Part shown: positions 17,383-26,568 of the stretch, piece after piece
Layout of the letters: each line of letters opens with the position of its first letter
Numbering within the stretch: position 1 is the stretch's first letter
Origin: Janthinobacterium sp. PAMC25594
GTDB taxonomy: Bacteria; Pseudomonadota; Gammaproteobacteria; Burkholderiales; Burkholderiaceae_D
NCBI RefSeq assembly: GCF_019443505.1
Contig: NZ_CP080377.1
Span: 6,386,001-6,450,000, forward strand
Direction: 5' to 3'
DNA length: 64,000 bases
The notes under the pieces: model-generated
What the model was told of the DNA's origin: nothing
Database searches by the model: none
What the model saw: the letters and a program-made list of their open reading frames with translations, nothing else
Made by a program: the position numbers and the translations under genes

Positions 17383-18757
17383 CGATGGCCGCCGCATGGA
17401 TATTGAATGGGACCGGATCGGAGCAGCGGATGCGGAAAACCCGGTCGTGCGCCGTGCCCAGCATCATCCAGCGCACTTTCTGCATCCAGCGCCCGATGGC
17501 GCCCAGCGGGCGCAGCAGCTTGGGGCCGAAGGTATAGCCGCCATCGTTCGATAGTTCGAGCGTGACGTTGCCGCCATGGCCGGTAGTGCAAGCCAGTTCC
17601 AGGCCAGCGAATGTGATCGGCTCCATGCTGCCTTTGACCATGTGGGGCCATGTGCGCTCGCGCACCAGCGGATCGCCGCCCAGGGTGTAGGTGGCGGGGT
17701 CGATCTTGTACAGCTTGCCGGCGGCATCGCCAGCGTATTGCGCTCCATTGGCGAAACACACGTCGATAGCGCGCAGCGGCGCCCAGCCATCACCCCATTC
17801 AGCACGTTCATGCCATTGCTGCATGGCGGCGTCATAGACCAGTGTGGTGTCCATGCCCGGCGCGTTGATGCCGATGAATTCATGCCCGTCAACCTGGTAT
17901 GTCCACATGCTGGCCGCTGCCAGGTCGGTAGACTTGGCCAGCAGCTGCTCGATGGCGCGCGTGGAAACGCGAGAGGGCGCATGGCCCAGCATGCGATATA
18001 CGATGCCGCTACCTGTGCGCGTCTGGCCGATCCAAAAGATCGAATCGGCGGCGACGATGGCGGCATCCTTGCCGACGCAACCGACGTCGATCTGCGCCGA
18101 GTTGTAGCGCGCGAAGGGAAACAAGGCGCCGCCGCTGTTGATCCAGATTTCGGTGGTGTAGGTGCCCAGAAGGATCAGTTCACGGTGCAGCACCTTGCTG
18201 GTGACGATGTTGTCCGGCTGGGCGTCGGCCGAGGTGAAGTCCAGGGCATCGAGCTTGCTGGCGTCGTCGAGGGCGGTGATGTAAAACTGGTCGGTACCGG
18301 GTGCCACAAAAATCATGTGGCCGTCGATGAAGTCGACCGTGTTCGAGCCGCGCCATGCCGGCGAAGTGATCGTGCCCAGCACATTGCTTGCCAAGGTGTA
18401 GACCTGACCCACGGCGCCGGACACGATTACCAGCTGGGTGTTGTTGTGCGCCATTCCGACGGCGCCACTGGACGACGCCAGCGTTCCGCGGCTGACGGCG
18501 GCGCCGGCCACGATCTCGAACAAGGTGCTGCCAGCTACGACGAACCAGCGGCCCTCAACATTGCGCTGGCCGCGAATCTCGGCGCCCAAGGTGAGGAACA
18601 GGGCCAAGCCAGGGGCCGATACCTGCGTCAGCACGCGCGTCTCGCCCAGACCTTCGATTTGCTCCAGATAGCAGTTGATCGCCGTCTGCACAGCTGCCTT
18701 GCGGTCATCCAAGTGGTAGCTGGGCCCGATACAGGCGACGTAATTGCGGCCGGCCAT
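17375..18757 (-). CDS. Packaged DNA stabilization protein (P22 gp10-like)
   Basis: 460 residues. ATG 18757 overlaps the stop of the gp4-like gene by one base (TGATG). Repeating beta-propeller-like strands with recurring motifs (GHMIFVAPGTDQFY, IIVAADSIFWIGQ, HEFIGINAPGMDTTLVYD) are typical of the gp10 tail-hub family, which plugs the portal vertex after packaging. Length matches P22 gp10 (about 470). No membrane or enzymatic features. Confidence 0.8.
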   Translation of the reverse strand: MAGRNYVACIGPSYHLDDRKAAVQTAINCYLEQIEGLGETRVLTQVSAPGLALFLTLGAEIRGQRNVEGRWFVVAGSTLFEIVAGAAVSRGTLASSSGAVGMAHNNTQLVIVSGAVGQVYTLASNVLGTITSPAWRGSNTVDFIDGHMIFVAPGTDQFYITALDDASKLDALDFTSADAQPDNIVTSKVLHRELILLGTYTTEIWINSGGALFPFARYNSAQIDVGCVGKDAAIVAADSIFWIGQTRTGSGIVYRMLGHAPSRVSTRAIEQLLAKSTDLAAASMWTYQVDGHEFIGINAPGMDTTLVYDAAMQQWHERAEWGDGWAPLRAIDVCFANGAQYAGDAAGKLYKIDPATYTLGGDPLVRERTWPHMVKGSMEPITFAGLELACTTGHGGNVTLELSNDGGYTFGPKLLRPLGAIGRWMQKVRWMMLGTAHDRVFRIRCSDPVPFNIHAAAIDD

Positions 18758-19419
18758 CAGTTCCAGCCCTGCAGGATGTTGCCGACGCAGTTGGGCGCCA
18801 GTGGATTGGTGCTCAGCATGGCTGGGCGAATATTGCCGCTCTTGATGCGGAACAGGGCGCGCTGCTCGGCCAGCATCAGATCGGCCGTGACCTTGCCCAG
18901 CAGTGCCGGCGCCATGGCCACGGCCAGCGCGGCAGCGAAGGCGCCCTGATAGCCGGCGGGTAGAAGGTAGGCGGTATCGAGGTCGGCGAACTGCGAAAAG
19001 GCCTTGCGCGACAGCGCGTTGATGGTATTTCCAGTGGCGGCTGGATACAGGAAGATGGTGGACAGGCCATCGCGCGCCCATACTTCCGGGCGGCCACCTG
19101 TCGTTTTCAGCTGAATATCGTTGTATTGCGCCATGGTGATCGGTGCCATGGGATAGTCGTCGGCTTGCAACTGCTCGACCTGGTCGCCCGGTGCGATTGC
19201 TGCAAAATCACCCACGCCCAGCGTCAGCGTTGGCCCCGTGATCACACCGGAGACGATCTGGTCTTGTGGCGGCATGGTGCTGCCGACCGACCAGTCATCG
19301 GCAATGGCATTGAGCCGACGCAGGCAGACAGCCGCCAGGTCGGCATCTACCGCCTCACCTGGCGCAAGCCGGTTCATGGCTTCGAGTGCCAGGCTGATGA
19401 TGGTGCGGGCGGTGACCAC
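18757..19419 (-). CDS. Tail accessory / head completion protein (P22 gp4-like)
   Basis: 220 residues, largely helical N-terminus (VTARTIISLALEAMNRL...CLRRLNAIADDWS) with the conserved middle segment of the gp4 family (MAQYNDIQLKTTGGRPEVWA). gp4 binds under the portal and starts tail assembly; some members also have muralytic activity. Order coat - gp4 - gp10 agrees with P22. Confidence 0.8.
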   Translation of the reverse strand: MVTARTIISLALEAMNRLAPGEAVDADLAAVCLRRLNAIADDWSVGSTMPPQDQIVSGVITGPTLTLGVGDFAAIAPGDQVEQLQADDYPMAPITMAQYNDIQLKTTGGRPEVWARDGLSTIFLYPAATGNTINALSRKAFSQFADLDTAYLLPAGYQGAFAAALAVAMAPALLGKVTADLMLAEQRALFRIKSGNIRPAMLSTNPLAPNCVGNILQGWN

Positions 19420-19422
19420 TGC

Positions 19423-19665
19423 TTATTCCTTTGGCAGCAAGGCTACCAACTTGGCCAGGCCAGCGCCGTCCGGATAGCTGATGCCGGCCGCATCGAGCTG
19501 GGCACGGACACTGGCGGCGAAATCCGCTTGCGTCGCTGGCGCGACTGCAACGGCGCCAGCGCGGGCCGGGCCATAGCCGGCGGCGGCCAGCGTGTCGTGT
19601 TCGGCTTCGTCGTTGGCAACGGCAAAGCCGACGCCTTCCTTCAGTTTCATATTGAGTGGGTACAT
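19423..19665 (-). CDS. Small phage protein between coat and gp4-like genes
   Basis: 80 residues from ATG 19665, chosen over ATG 19677 because GGAG lies 8 nt upstream of it. The N-terminus MYPLNMKLKEGVGFAVANDEAEH resembles short phage proteins found next to coat genes; the C-terminus has a helix. No known function. Confidence 0.55.
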   Translation of the reverse strand: MYPLNMKLKEGVGFAVANDEAEHDTLAAAGYGPARAGAVAVAPATQADFAASVRAQLDAAGISYPDGAGLAKLVALLPKE

Positions 19666-19693
19666 GGTGTGCTCCATTTGATTGGGTAAATGC

Positions 19694-19719
19694 GAAAAGG
19701 CCAGCGCGTGGCTGGCCTT
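19694..19719 (-). terminator. Terminator-like hairpin after the coat gene
   Basis: On the minus strand AGGCCAGCCACGCGCTGGCCT followed by TTT forms a GC-rich stem directly downstream of the coat stop codon. It could reduce expression of the tail genes relative to coat protein. Confidence 0.55.
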
Positions 19720-19726
19720 GGTCGCT

Positions 19727-21001
19727 TTAGTTGGTGCGGCGCACCGAGAAGTTCGGCAGCGTCACGGCGGCGCCCCACAGGACATCGAAGCGGCTGATGA
19801 ACTTGTTGGCGGTGATATCGAAGCCGCGCACGAAGCGCAGGCTAATGCCGCCCTCGTCAGCCATCGATGCCTGGTAGGCCATATCCATGCCGCCTGGCAG
19901 TTCCTGCTTTGGCGACACGAAGGTCAGGGCGTCGCGGTGCCAGACCATGTTCTGCGTGTAGGTCGTATTGGCAGCGCCCGAGGTGATCGTGATGGCCGCG
20001 CCGGTGGCTGGGCGCGCAGTCACGTTCTGGTAAGCACCGCCAGCGATGATCGCCGGGCTGGCGATGATGGTGGCATTGCCGGCACCGTCCGACGAAACGG
20101 CAGCGGTGACAAGGAACGATTGCAGCACGCCCGTGCTGGCCTTGGTTTCCGGGTTGACCGAAAACACGCCGGCGACGGTGTAGGTGTCGCCGGCATTCAG
20201 GCGCAGCGCAGCGGCGGCGGTCCAGCCGTTGGTCACCAGCGACGTGGTGGCCGCATACGGATTGTCGGTCGCGCCTGCGTTGATGATGCCTTGGTTGGCG
20301 CCGTTGACCAGCGGCACGCCGCCCAACGGGCCGACCGTGTGCGATGGCACGTTCTGCGACATGGCGATGTCCAGGCCAGCGCCGGTCTTGATCACGCCGG
20401 TCTTGTACTGCTCGCCCAGCACTTCCTTGTTGTTGAACAGGCCCGACAGGCCTGCCACGATGGTGGCGTTGGCGCCCGGTTCGATGGCAGCCATACGCTG
20501 GCCATCGCGCGGCACGCTCATACGGTCCAGCGGCACACCAGCCTGTAACAGGTCTGCGAAGGTTGCTGGCGGGGTGCCGGGCGTGCCCACGATCTGGTGC
20601 GTGCCATTTTTGAGCACGACGCCCAGGCGGTAATCGAGCAGGGCGGCTAGCTTCAGGCCGGCTGGCTTCAGGTAGCGTTCTTTGAATGCCTTGCTGACCT
20701 GGCCGTTACTGCCCACCGAGGTGGTCAGCTCGGTCGAGCCGATGGCGAAATCGAGGCCCAGCAGCGGCTGCAGCGTCACGTCGACGTTGCGTTCGGTGAT
20801 GTCCTGCACCACGGCCGTTTCACCATCGCGGTGCATGAATTGGACCGGTGCGCGCGCGCTGATTTTCTGGCCGGGCTTGAGATCCTTTTCCCAGGCATCC
20901 TTGTAGTCGGTGTTGGTGTTACCCAGGAAGGCCGATGCGTTGTGCGCGATGCGCAACACTTCATTGGTGATGATCTGCGAGGTCTGGAGTGCGTTTGCCA
21001 T
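19727..21001 (-). CDS. Major coat protein (P22 gp5-like)
   Basis: 424 residues, close to P22 gp5 (430). It begins MANALQTSQIITNEVLRI, with the family's N-arm and HK97-fold features: QKISARAPVQFMHRDG, LDFAIGSTELTTSV, and a middle Thr/Ala-rich insertion-domain-like region. It forms the capsid shell over the scaffold encoded upstream and is the most highly expressed virion gene in such phages; a terminator hairpin follows it. Confidence 0.85.
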   Translation of the reverse strand: MANALQTSQIITNEVLRIAHNASAFLGNTNTDYKDAWEKDLKPGQKISARAPVQFMHRDGETAVVQDITERNVDVTLQPLLGLDFAIGSTELTTSVGSNGQVSKAFKERYLKPAGLKLAALLDYRLGVVLKNGTHQIVGTPGTPPATFADLLQAGVPLDRMSVPRDGQRMAAIEPGANATIVAGLSGLFNNKEVLGEQYKTGVIKTGAGLDIAMSQNVPSHTVGPLGGVPLVNGANQGIINAGATDNPYAATTSLVTNGWTAAAALRLNAGDTYTVAGVFSVNPETKASTGVLQSFLVTAAVSSDGAGNATIIASPAIIAGGAYQNVTARPATGAAITITSGAANTTYTQNMVWHRDALTFVSPKQELPGGMDMAYQASMADEGGISLRFVRGFDITANKFISRFDVLWGAAVTLPNFSVRRTN

Positions 21002-21014
21002 GAAAGGCTCCTAT

Positions 21015-21854
21015 TTAGCGTTGTGCCCGTTCCTGGGCATTTGCCCAGGCGATGTAGGCCTTGGTGTTGGATGGGTCGGGCATGGGGCTGGTCTTGCCGG
21101 CGCCGTTACGCGGCGCTTCCAGCGGCGCTGCCGCGTTGCTTGGCTTGGGTTTGCCTGCCTTACCGGCTGCCGCGATCTTGTCTTCGATGCGGGCGATCGC
21201 GCGGCCGGCCTGGGTGGGCGACATGGTTGCGATACGCTCGGCTTCCTCGACGTTGTCCGGGTCGGTCAGGTACTCGATCAAGCCTTTCGGGTTGTCGGAT
21301 TCGAAAATCGCATCAGTGGCGGGCTTGGGCGCGCCGCTGCGATCTGCCAAACCGTCGAACACATCGTCCAGATCGGATGCCAGGGTGTCAAACTTTTCGG
21401 CACCCCATTCCTTCGCCAGCGATGCGACGACGCCCTGGCGGCGATCAACCACGGCCTGCTGCTGCGTCAACGCTGGTGCAAGCTGCTTGGCTTGCTCTGC
21501 GATATGACGCTGCAATTCAGCGCGGGTCATCGATACGGGCTCGTCGTCGTTCTCGTCGGCGTGCTGCTGTTGCTGCTGTGCGGGCGTGACTGCGGCCCGC
21601 AATTCGTATTTCTGGCGCGTCAGGTTGTCGACCCGGCGACGCAGGCGCGCCATTTCGCGCTGCTCGGCCGTCTTTTCCTTCTGCTGCTCGGCCGACGCGG
21701 CATTACCTTCGCCTTCGGCTATGGCGGTGGAGTTGCCTGCGTCACCGGCATCACCGTGCTGGTTTTCGTGTTCGGCGCCGGTGTGATCGTCGTTCGTGGC
21801 GCCCGCCGCGGCGTCGCCGCCTTGTGGCAATGCGTTTTCAGTGGTCAAGGTCAT
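21015..21854 (-). CDS. Scaffolding protein (P22 gp8-like)
   Basis: 279 residues, low-complexity acidic N-terminus (GDAGDAGNSTAIAEGEG), a helical centre (QQKEKTAEQREMARLRRR) and C-terminal helices, typical of P22-like scaffolds that direct procapsid assembly and then exit. The start overlaps the end of the portal gene by 4 nt (ATGA); the coat gene follows 13 bp downstream. P22 gene order supports the call. Confidence 0.8.
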   Translation of the reverse strand: MTLTTENALPQGGDAAAGATNDDHTGAEHENQHGDAGDAGNSTAIAEGEGNAASAEQQKEKTAEQREMARLRRRVDNLTRQKYELRAAVTPAQQQQQHADENDDEPVSMTRAELQRHIAEQAKQLAPALTQQQAVVDRRQGVVASLAKEWGAEKFDTLASDLDDVFDGLADRSGAPKPATDAIFESDNPKGLIEYLTDPDNVEEAERIATMSPTQAGRAIARIEDKIAAAGKAGKPKPSNAAAPLEAPRNGAGKTSPMPDPSNTKAYIAWANAQERAQR

Positions 21855-24133
21855 GCTCCTGGTTGTGGTTCAGGCAAAGAAAAACCCGCACTTGGCGGGT
21901 TCGATTGGGTCTGCATTTCAGCAGGGTCCTGCTGGTCAGGCATGCCGGGCGGTGCTTGAGCATCCATCTGGCTGGGGTCATTCGGGTCTGGCTCTTCCTG
22001 CTGCACCTGCTCGATCTGTTCCTGATGTTCGGGCTGCATCGCGACCGGCTCGGCCGCTTGGGGCTGTTCCGATGGCAGCGGCGTCGGGTTGCTCAGCATG
22101 CTCTCGACGGTTTGCGCTACCATCAACTGGATCTGCTCCGGTGTCATGGCCGCGCTGGTCAGCTGAAGCCGCTTGGTCTCGGCATCGTAGGCCTTGATGT
22201 TCAGTTCGCGTTCCTTCGCCTCGTTTTCCTCGCGCCTGTTGTGTACCTGCTCCATGGCTTCGTCGGCCTCGGCCTGCGCGTCGTGCGCGTGCTTCAAGGC
22301 CTCCTTCAGCGACTCTTCCATCTGCTTCATCTGCTGCATCAGCTGCTCCGGCTTCGGCGTCTTGTTGGTTTCCGGGTCGAGGATGGCCTGTACCGCCGGC
22401 GGCGCCATGGCGGTCAACACTTGGGCCAGCTTATCGGCATGCGGGATATCCAGGTTGCGCGCCCACAGCGGTGCGATGGCTGGTGTCAGGTCTGGGTTCG
22501 TGCGCATCACCTCGCCCAGGGCGGTCTGCGCCTGGCTGCGCTGGGTAGAGAACGACGAGCCGACCACCACGCGAACGTCGTAGTCGCCGACGTTCGGGTT
22601 GATGACAATACCCTCGTCAGTGTCCCGCATCGCTTCCTTCTGCTCTGGGTCGATCGTGACCGTGCCAGGCTTCGCGTCTATACCCATGATGCGCTGCTGC
22701 CGCTTGGTATCGATCAGCTTCGTCGACATCTGCACGGCAATGCGACCCACCTGACCCAGCGAAAAGGCCAGCTGCTGCGGAAAATGACTGGTCGATGCCT
22801 CGCCTTGCTGCTTGCGTGCATCGATGGCCACGCCAGACGACTCGTTGCTCGGCGCGCCTAGGTTGGCCTGATACATGCCGATACTCGCTTCCAGGTCGTG
22901 CAGCGCATCAGAGGCGCCAACTGCATGATTTTGCAGGTTGACGGAGACATTCGGGCGCGATGGCGCCGCAATAGGTTGGCCGCGCTCATCTACATCGTGA
23001 TATGGCAAGTAGGCGCGTGAATCAAGCGACGCGCGGTCCCACAGCGTTTCCAGCCCCGCAATAGAGCGCGCTGGCACAATCCATGGCGCCTTGGGCGCAC
23101 TGCCCATGTAGGCCAGCAACTCCGATTTATGATAGTTGTAGGCCCGTTGTGGGTTCATCGCGCGGCGCGGGATGCCGCAATAGCGCATGACGCCGTTCTC
23201 GATACCCCAGTAGCCATACACCGGCACGATGCCGATGGAATCGGCTGGGTAAAGGCCTTCGCTGCTGTCCTTGTTCTTCGGCGTTTCCAAGATGCCAGCG
23301 CCAGACATCGTGCGCCACTTGACGCATTCGTATTTATCCTTGTACACGCGCTGGAGGGGCAGCTGCGCACCAGCAGCCTGACACGCAGCCCAGTATTCAT
23401 CTTCGCTACCGGCCTGGTCCTCGCCGTCGGCGCCGGTCCAGATGCTGATCTGGCGCGTCTTTTCTTCCTTGTACCACTGCTCGGCCACGATGATGGATTG
23501 CCGCTCACCTTCGCCGCATGACTGGCGCTCCGAACCGAAGCTCTTTTTCTCGGCCTTGGCGCCGTACTTGCGCTCAAACTCGCGCTGGCTGACGGCGGTC
23601 AGAAGATAGCCGAACGTGGCATCGCTGCCGTCGAGCTGCACGCTCCACGGGTCGAACACCACGCGCAGCGGATCGGCTACAGCGCTGATGCGCGGCTCCT
23701 GATAGCCAAGCGCGCGGTCAACGTATTCAGGGCGCACTACCAGATAGCCCACGCCGGTGCGCGCCGACGAGGTCAGGGCGATCCCGTAAGCAGCCTGCGC
23801 GCGGCTGGCGTATTCGATGTGGCGCAGCATACCGTCGAGCTGCTCGCTGACCTTGACGTCGGCGCCGGAGCCGACTGGAACTGTGTGGATGGCCGGTGGC
23901 GACTTCGTGACTTGGCCGGCCACGTTGGCAACGTACTGGCCCACATGATCCATCACAAGGCACGGCCGCGCGCCACCCGGGTCAAGCTCTCGGGAGCGTT
24001 TGACGGCTTCATCCCATTGCTGCGGGTTCGATGGGTCGGAAAAGCGCAGGTCTTCCTCAATCTGCTGCCGCTGTTCGCGAGTCGCGTTCATCGCGTCCTC
24101 GTACAGCTCCTGCGCTTCCTGGAAGTCGTCCAT
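21851..24133 (-). CDS. Portal protein (P22 gp1-like)
   Basis: 760 residues, comparable to P22 gp1 (725). ATG 24133 overlaps the terminase stop by one base (TAATG) and follows GGAGCAAGGGC. The N-terminal portal core (PCLVMDHVGQYVANVAGQ, GVGYLVVRPEYVDRALG, RVVFDPWSVQLDGSDATF) is followed by a long helical C-terminal barrel (KPEQLMQQMKQMEESLKEAL) and a Gln/Pro-rich tail. It forms the dodecameric DNA channel. A hairpin with a T run sits inside its 3' end at 21880-21901. Confidence 0.85.
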   Translation of the reverse strand: MDDFQEAQELYEDAMNATREQRQQIEEDLRFSDPSNPQQWDEAVKRSRELDPGGARPCLVMDHVGQYVANVAGQVTKSPPAIHTVPVGSGADVKVSEQLDGMLRHIEYASRAQAAYGIALTSSARTGVGYLVVRPEYVDRALGYQEPRISAVADPLRVVFDPWSVQLDGSDATFGYLLTAVSQREFERKYGAKAEKKSFGSERQSCGEGERQSIIVAEQWYKEEKTRQISIWTGADGEDQAGSEDEYWAACQAAGAQLPLQRVYKDKYECVKWRTMSGAGILETPKNKDSSEGLYPADSIGIVPVYGYWGIENGVMRYCGIPRRAMNPQRAYNYHKSELLAYMGSAPKAPWIVPARSIAGLETLWDRASLDSRAYLPYHDVDERGQPIAAPSRPNVSVNLQNHAVGASDALHDLEASIGMYQANLGAPSNESSGVAIDARKQQGEASTSHFPQQLAFSLGQVGRIAVQMSTKLIDTKRQQRIMGIDAKPGTVTIDPEQKEAMRDTDEGIVINPNVGDYDVRVVVGSSFSTQRSQAQTALGEVMRTNPDLTPAIAPLWARNLDIPHADKLAQVLTAMAPPAVQAILDPETNKTPKPEQLMQQMKQMEESLKEALKHAHDAQAEADEAMEQVHNRREENEAKERELNIKAYDAETKRLQLTSAAMTPEQIQLMVAQTVESMLSNPTPLPSEQPQAAEPVAMQPEHQEQIEQVQQEEPDPNDPSQMDAQAPPGMPDQQDPAEMQTQSNPPSAGFSLPEPQPGA
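21880..21901 (-). terminator. Terminator-like hairpin inside the portal 3' coding end
   Basis: On the minus strand AACCCGCCAAGTGCGGGTT followed by TTT lies about 30 nt before the portal stop. It has the form of an intrinsic terminator although it is within coding sequence; it may attenuate transcription into scaffold and coat, or be coincidental. Confidence 0.4.
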
Positions 24134-25401
24134 TAAATTGCCCTTGCTCCTGATGCTGCTGAATTGGTGTAGTCGTAGACAGGCCGCGACGTGTCGTTGG
24201 TCATGCTTTCCGCATTGATGGCGATGTAGCGCAGGTTGTCGGCGCCATGCGACCACTCGTCGTGCAGTGGCGCGCCAGCCTCGCGGGTTTGCTGGTTGAT
24301 CTGGCGCCGGTACCGCTTGGCGCACTGGAATAGCCGGGCCGCGTTGCCCTTGTCAAAGTACATGCGGCGAAAGGTCATGCGGGTCAGGCGAATTCCGTCC
24401 TCGATGCTCATGTTTGGGGTGATGCGCACGTCCCAGCCAAAGCCGCGCATGATCTCTTCCGCGCTCTTGCCGGTCTTGTAATCCTTGTGGCGACCATCGT
24501 GCGGCAAGAACACCAAGCCCCAGTTGTAATTCTTCTTTTTCAGCTCATCCGAGTAATGGTCGAGCGTCTTGTGGCTTTCCTCGATGTTCTCGATGATGCG
24601 CAGCTCACCAGCATGCCGCTGCACCAAGCTGATCGACATGGCATCGTTCCAGCCAAGATCGAATATAACGTGCACTTTGAGCATCGGATCGTAAGCCACA
24701 TTGCAGAGGCGCTTCTCCTCCTCGGCCTGGGCGACTTCGGCGTAATAGATCGCGCCCACTACGGCGGGCATGCACTTGCCTTCCCAGATGTTGCTGTATT
24801 CAGCGGGCGGCAGCGTCAGTTTGGCATGCTGCCGCTCCTTCTCCAACGTCTCGGGGAACCACGGGTTATCCATGTAGTTCATGTCGACGATGATCGCGTC
24901 TTCAGGCTGATTCGTGATGAAGCGGTCGTATGTCTCGTCCGAATCAAGTTCAGGATTGAACGACAGCCATATCTCCGAGCCGTCCTTTCGAATGGTCGGG
25001 ATCAGCACGGCCCAGCTACGCTTGCTGACCGTCTGTGCCTCTTCCACCCACACGATATCGCAGCCTTCGAACGACTTGACCGACTCGACCGTATGCTCAG
25101 CAAGGCCAGAAAAAGCGAACTCGGTACCGTTCTTGCCGCGAATTTCGGTATCGAACACCTGGTAGAAGGAGCCCAGGCCTAGCGCCTCAATCTGATCCTT
25201 CAGCAGCTTGTGCACGGACTGCTTGATCGACTTCTGCACCTCACGCGCACACAGGATGCGCAGCTTTTGCGCGCTTCCCTTGATCAGCAGCGCGCGCGCA
25301 AAGCTCCAGGACTTTGCGCTGCCACGGCCGCCTTTCGCGCCTTTGTAGCGCGCCTTCTTCGTCAGCAGGAAGGCCAGCTTTTGCGGGAATTTAATTGCCA
25401 T
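24133..25401 (-). CDS. terL: Terminase large subunit
   Basis: 422 residues, PBSX/Terminase_3 type. Walker A GGRGSAKS at residues 24-31, Walker B CDIVWVEEAQ near 115-125, and a C-terminal nuclease domain with aspartates in HVIFDLGWNDAMS and FLPHDGRHKDYK. It pumps DNA into the procapsid and cuts it. The start overlaps the small terminase gene by 11 nt, and the stop overlaps the portal start by one base. Confidence 0.9.
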   Translation of the reverse strand: MAIKFPQKLAFLLTKKARYKGAKGGRGSAKSWSFARALLIKGSAQKLRILCAREVQKSIKQSVHKLLKDQIEALGLGSFYQVFDTEIRGKNGTEFAFSGLAEHTVESVKSFEGCDIVWVEEAQTVSKRSWAVLIPTIRKDGSEIWLSFNPELDSDETYDRFITNQPEDAIIVDMNYMDNPWFPETLEKERQHAKLTLPPAEYSNIWEGKCMPAVVGAIYYAEVAQAEEEKRLCNVAYDPMLKVHVIFDLGWNDAMSISLVQRHAGELRIIENIEESHKTLDHYSDELKKKNYNWGLVFLPHDGRHKDYKTGKSAEEIMRGFGWDVRITPNMSIEDGIRLTRMTFRRMYFDKGNAARLFQCAKRYRRQINQQTREAGAPLHDEWSHGADNLRYIAINAESMTNDTSRPVYDYTNSAASGARAI

Positions 25402-25972
25402 CAGGACTCACGAACTCGATTTGCCAGTTCATCGTTTCCGGGACGTTGCCCTTGTTCATATCGTCGATGGCTTCCTTGTTCGCTCTCAACAAGTTCATCG
25501 GGATGCTGCTGGCGGCGTTGGCATGGCCCTGCAGCAGCGCCGCCACCTGCAAGCGCTTGATGCTTTTCAACGGATCGACGTCATCTACCAGCTCGAGCTG
25601 CTGATTGGCCAGCATCGACAAACGGTGCATCGAGGCAGCGCTAAACTCGGCTGCTGACGCGGCATGTTCGCTTACATTCGACAGCTTGCGCGCCAGCTCG
25701 GAGACGATCCGCTGCTGGCCTTGCGGCAATGCGCCGAACAGTTCGGCAATATGCTTATTCGTCGCATCAGCCTGAACCATCTTTTCCGCTATGACGCGAA
25801 GGTCTTTTTTCGTGTTCGGCGCTTCGGCTTTATTCGGCTTTAATTTGCGCCGGATAGAGGATTCATTGACGCCGAATTCTTGCGCCAGCGCATTGATCGA
25901 AATGCCGTCGACCAGGTGACGCCGCTCGACCTCAATCCACTGGTCATCGGTCAGCGAAGATTTGCGACCCAT
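25391..25972 (-). CDS. terS: Terminase small subunit
   Basis: 193 residues with an N-terminal helix-turn-helix (DDQWIEVERRHLVDGISINALAQEFG...ESSIRRKL, about 6-43) and a long helical oligomerisation region. It recognises the packaging site and feeds DNA to the large subunit. AGGGGAAC lies upstream of ATG 25972. It opens the virion operon just downstream of the terminator at 26011-26036, so a late promoter should lie close by; none was obvious. Confidence 0.8.
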   Translation of the reverse strand: MGRKSSLTDDQWIEVERRHLVDGISINALAQEFGVNESSIRRKLKPNKAEAPNTKKDLRVIAEKMVQADATNKHIAELFGALPQGQQRIVSELARKLSNVSEHAASAAEFSAASMHRLSMLANQQLELVDDVDPLKSIKRLQVAALLQGHANAASSIPMNLLRANKEAIDDMNKGNVPETMNWQIEFVSPDGN

Positions 25973-26010
25973 GACAAGTTCCCCTATGAAAAAAACACGT
26001 TCAGAAATGC

Positions 26011-26036
26011 AAAAAAGCCAGCTTTTTAGGCTGGCT
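26011..26036 (-). terminator. Intrinsic terminator between early and virion genes
   Basis: On the minus strand GCCAGCCTAAAAAGCTGGC is followed by six T. It separates the gene at 26084-26473 from the terminase operon and would be the natural target of a late antiterminator. Confidence 0.75.
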
Positions 26037-26083
26037 TCAATATTTTCAGGCGAGCGGAACCCGCCTGTACTTCGAATTGTAGG

Positions 26084-26473
26084 TCAAAAACGAGAACCAG
26101 TGCAAACATTTTTCTTCAATTTTGCAAACAGGACCGCCCGCGCCTCTATGGCAACAGCAGGAAAATCAGCATTTGGGAAACGCCACGGGGTGCCGACGCT
26201 GCAAGACTTGTAGATAGCCCACATGTGCAGTTTTGAAAGGCTGTCTATCATCGCATCGGTCGCCCTGGCAATCTCATGGTCGCGTTTGCGCTGATCTTCA
26301 ATCGAATCAGTGCCATGCCCATCAGAATTCCCAACGAGGCCACCCATAGTTTTGGCACCCAGGTCGCGGTCGTCGTCATCCATCCACTCCTTCCAGCACT
26401 CCAAGCAATAGTCCAGCGGATCAGGGCCATTTTGGCGCTCGAACTGCACTTCCTCTTTTCTGACGCGACGCAT
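26084..26473 (-). CDS. Phage protein of unknown function before the terminase operon
   Basis: 129 residues, acidic and helical, with a CLEC pair in LDYCLECWKEWMDDDDRD and conserved-looking GAKTMGGLVGN. It occupies the place where many lambdoid and P22-like phages have a late regulator (Q or similar), directly upstream of a terminator, but no homology to Q is visible. A regulatory role is an untested inference from position. Confidence 0.55.
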   Translation of the reverse strand: MRRVRKEEVQFERQNGPDPLDYCLECWKEWMDDDDRDLGAKTMGGLVGNSDGHGTDSIEDQRKRDHEIARATDAMIDSLSKLHMWAIYKSCSVGTPWRFPNADFPAVAIEARAVLFAKLKKNVCTGSRF

Positions 26474-26568
26474 TTTCGGTCCCTTTCTTGTTCAGTTTGT
26501 ATCTATTTTTTGCCGGCGGCGGATTTCCGCGCCGGATTTGTACCGATGACTACCGATAATCATGCTAT

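Noticed and set aside
17576..18949. 457-codon plus-strand frame opposite the gp10-like gene
   Set aside because: No domain, no RBS, and it lies fully opposite a P22-order virion gene.
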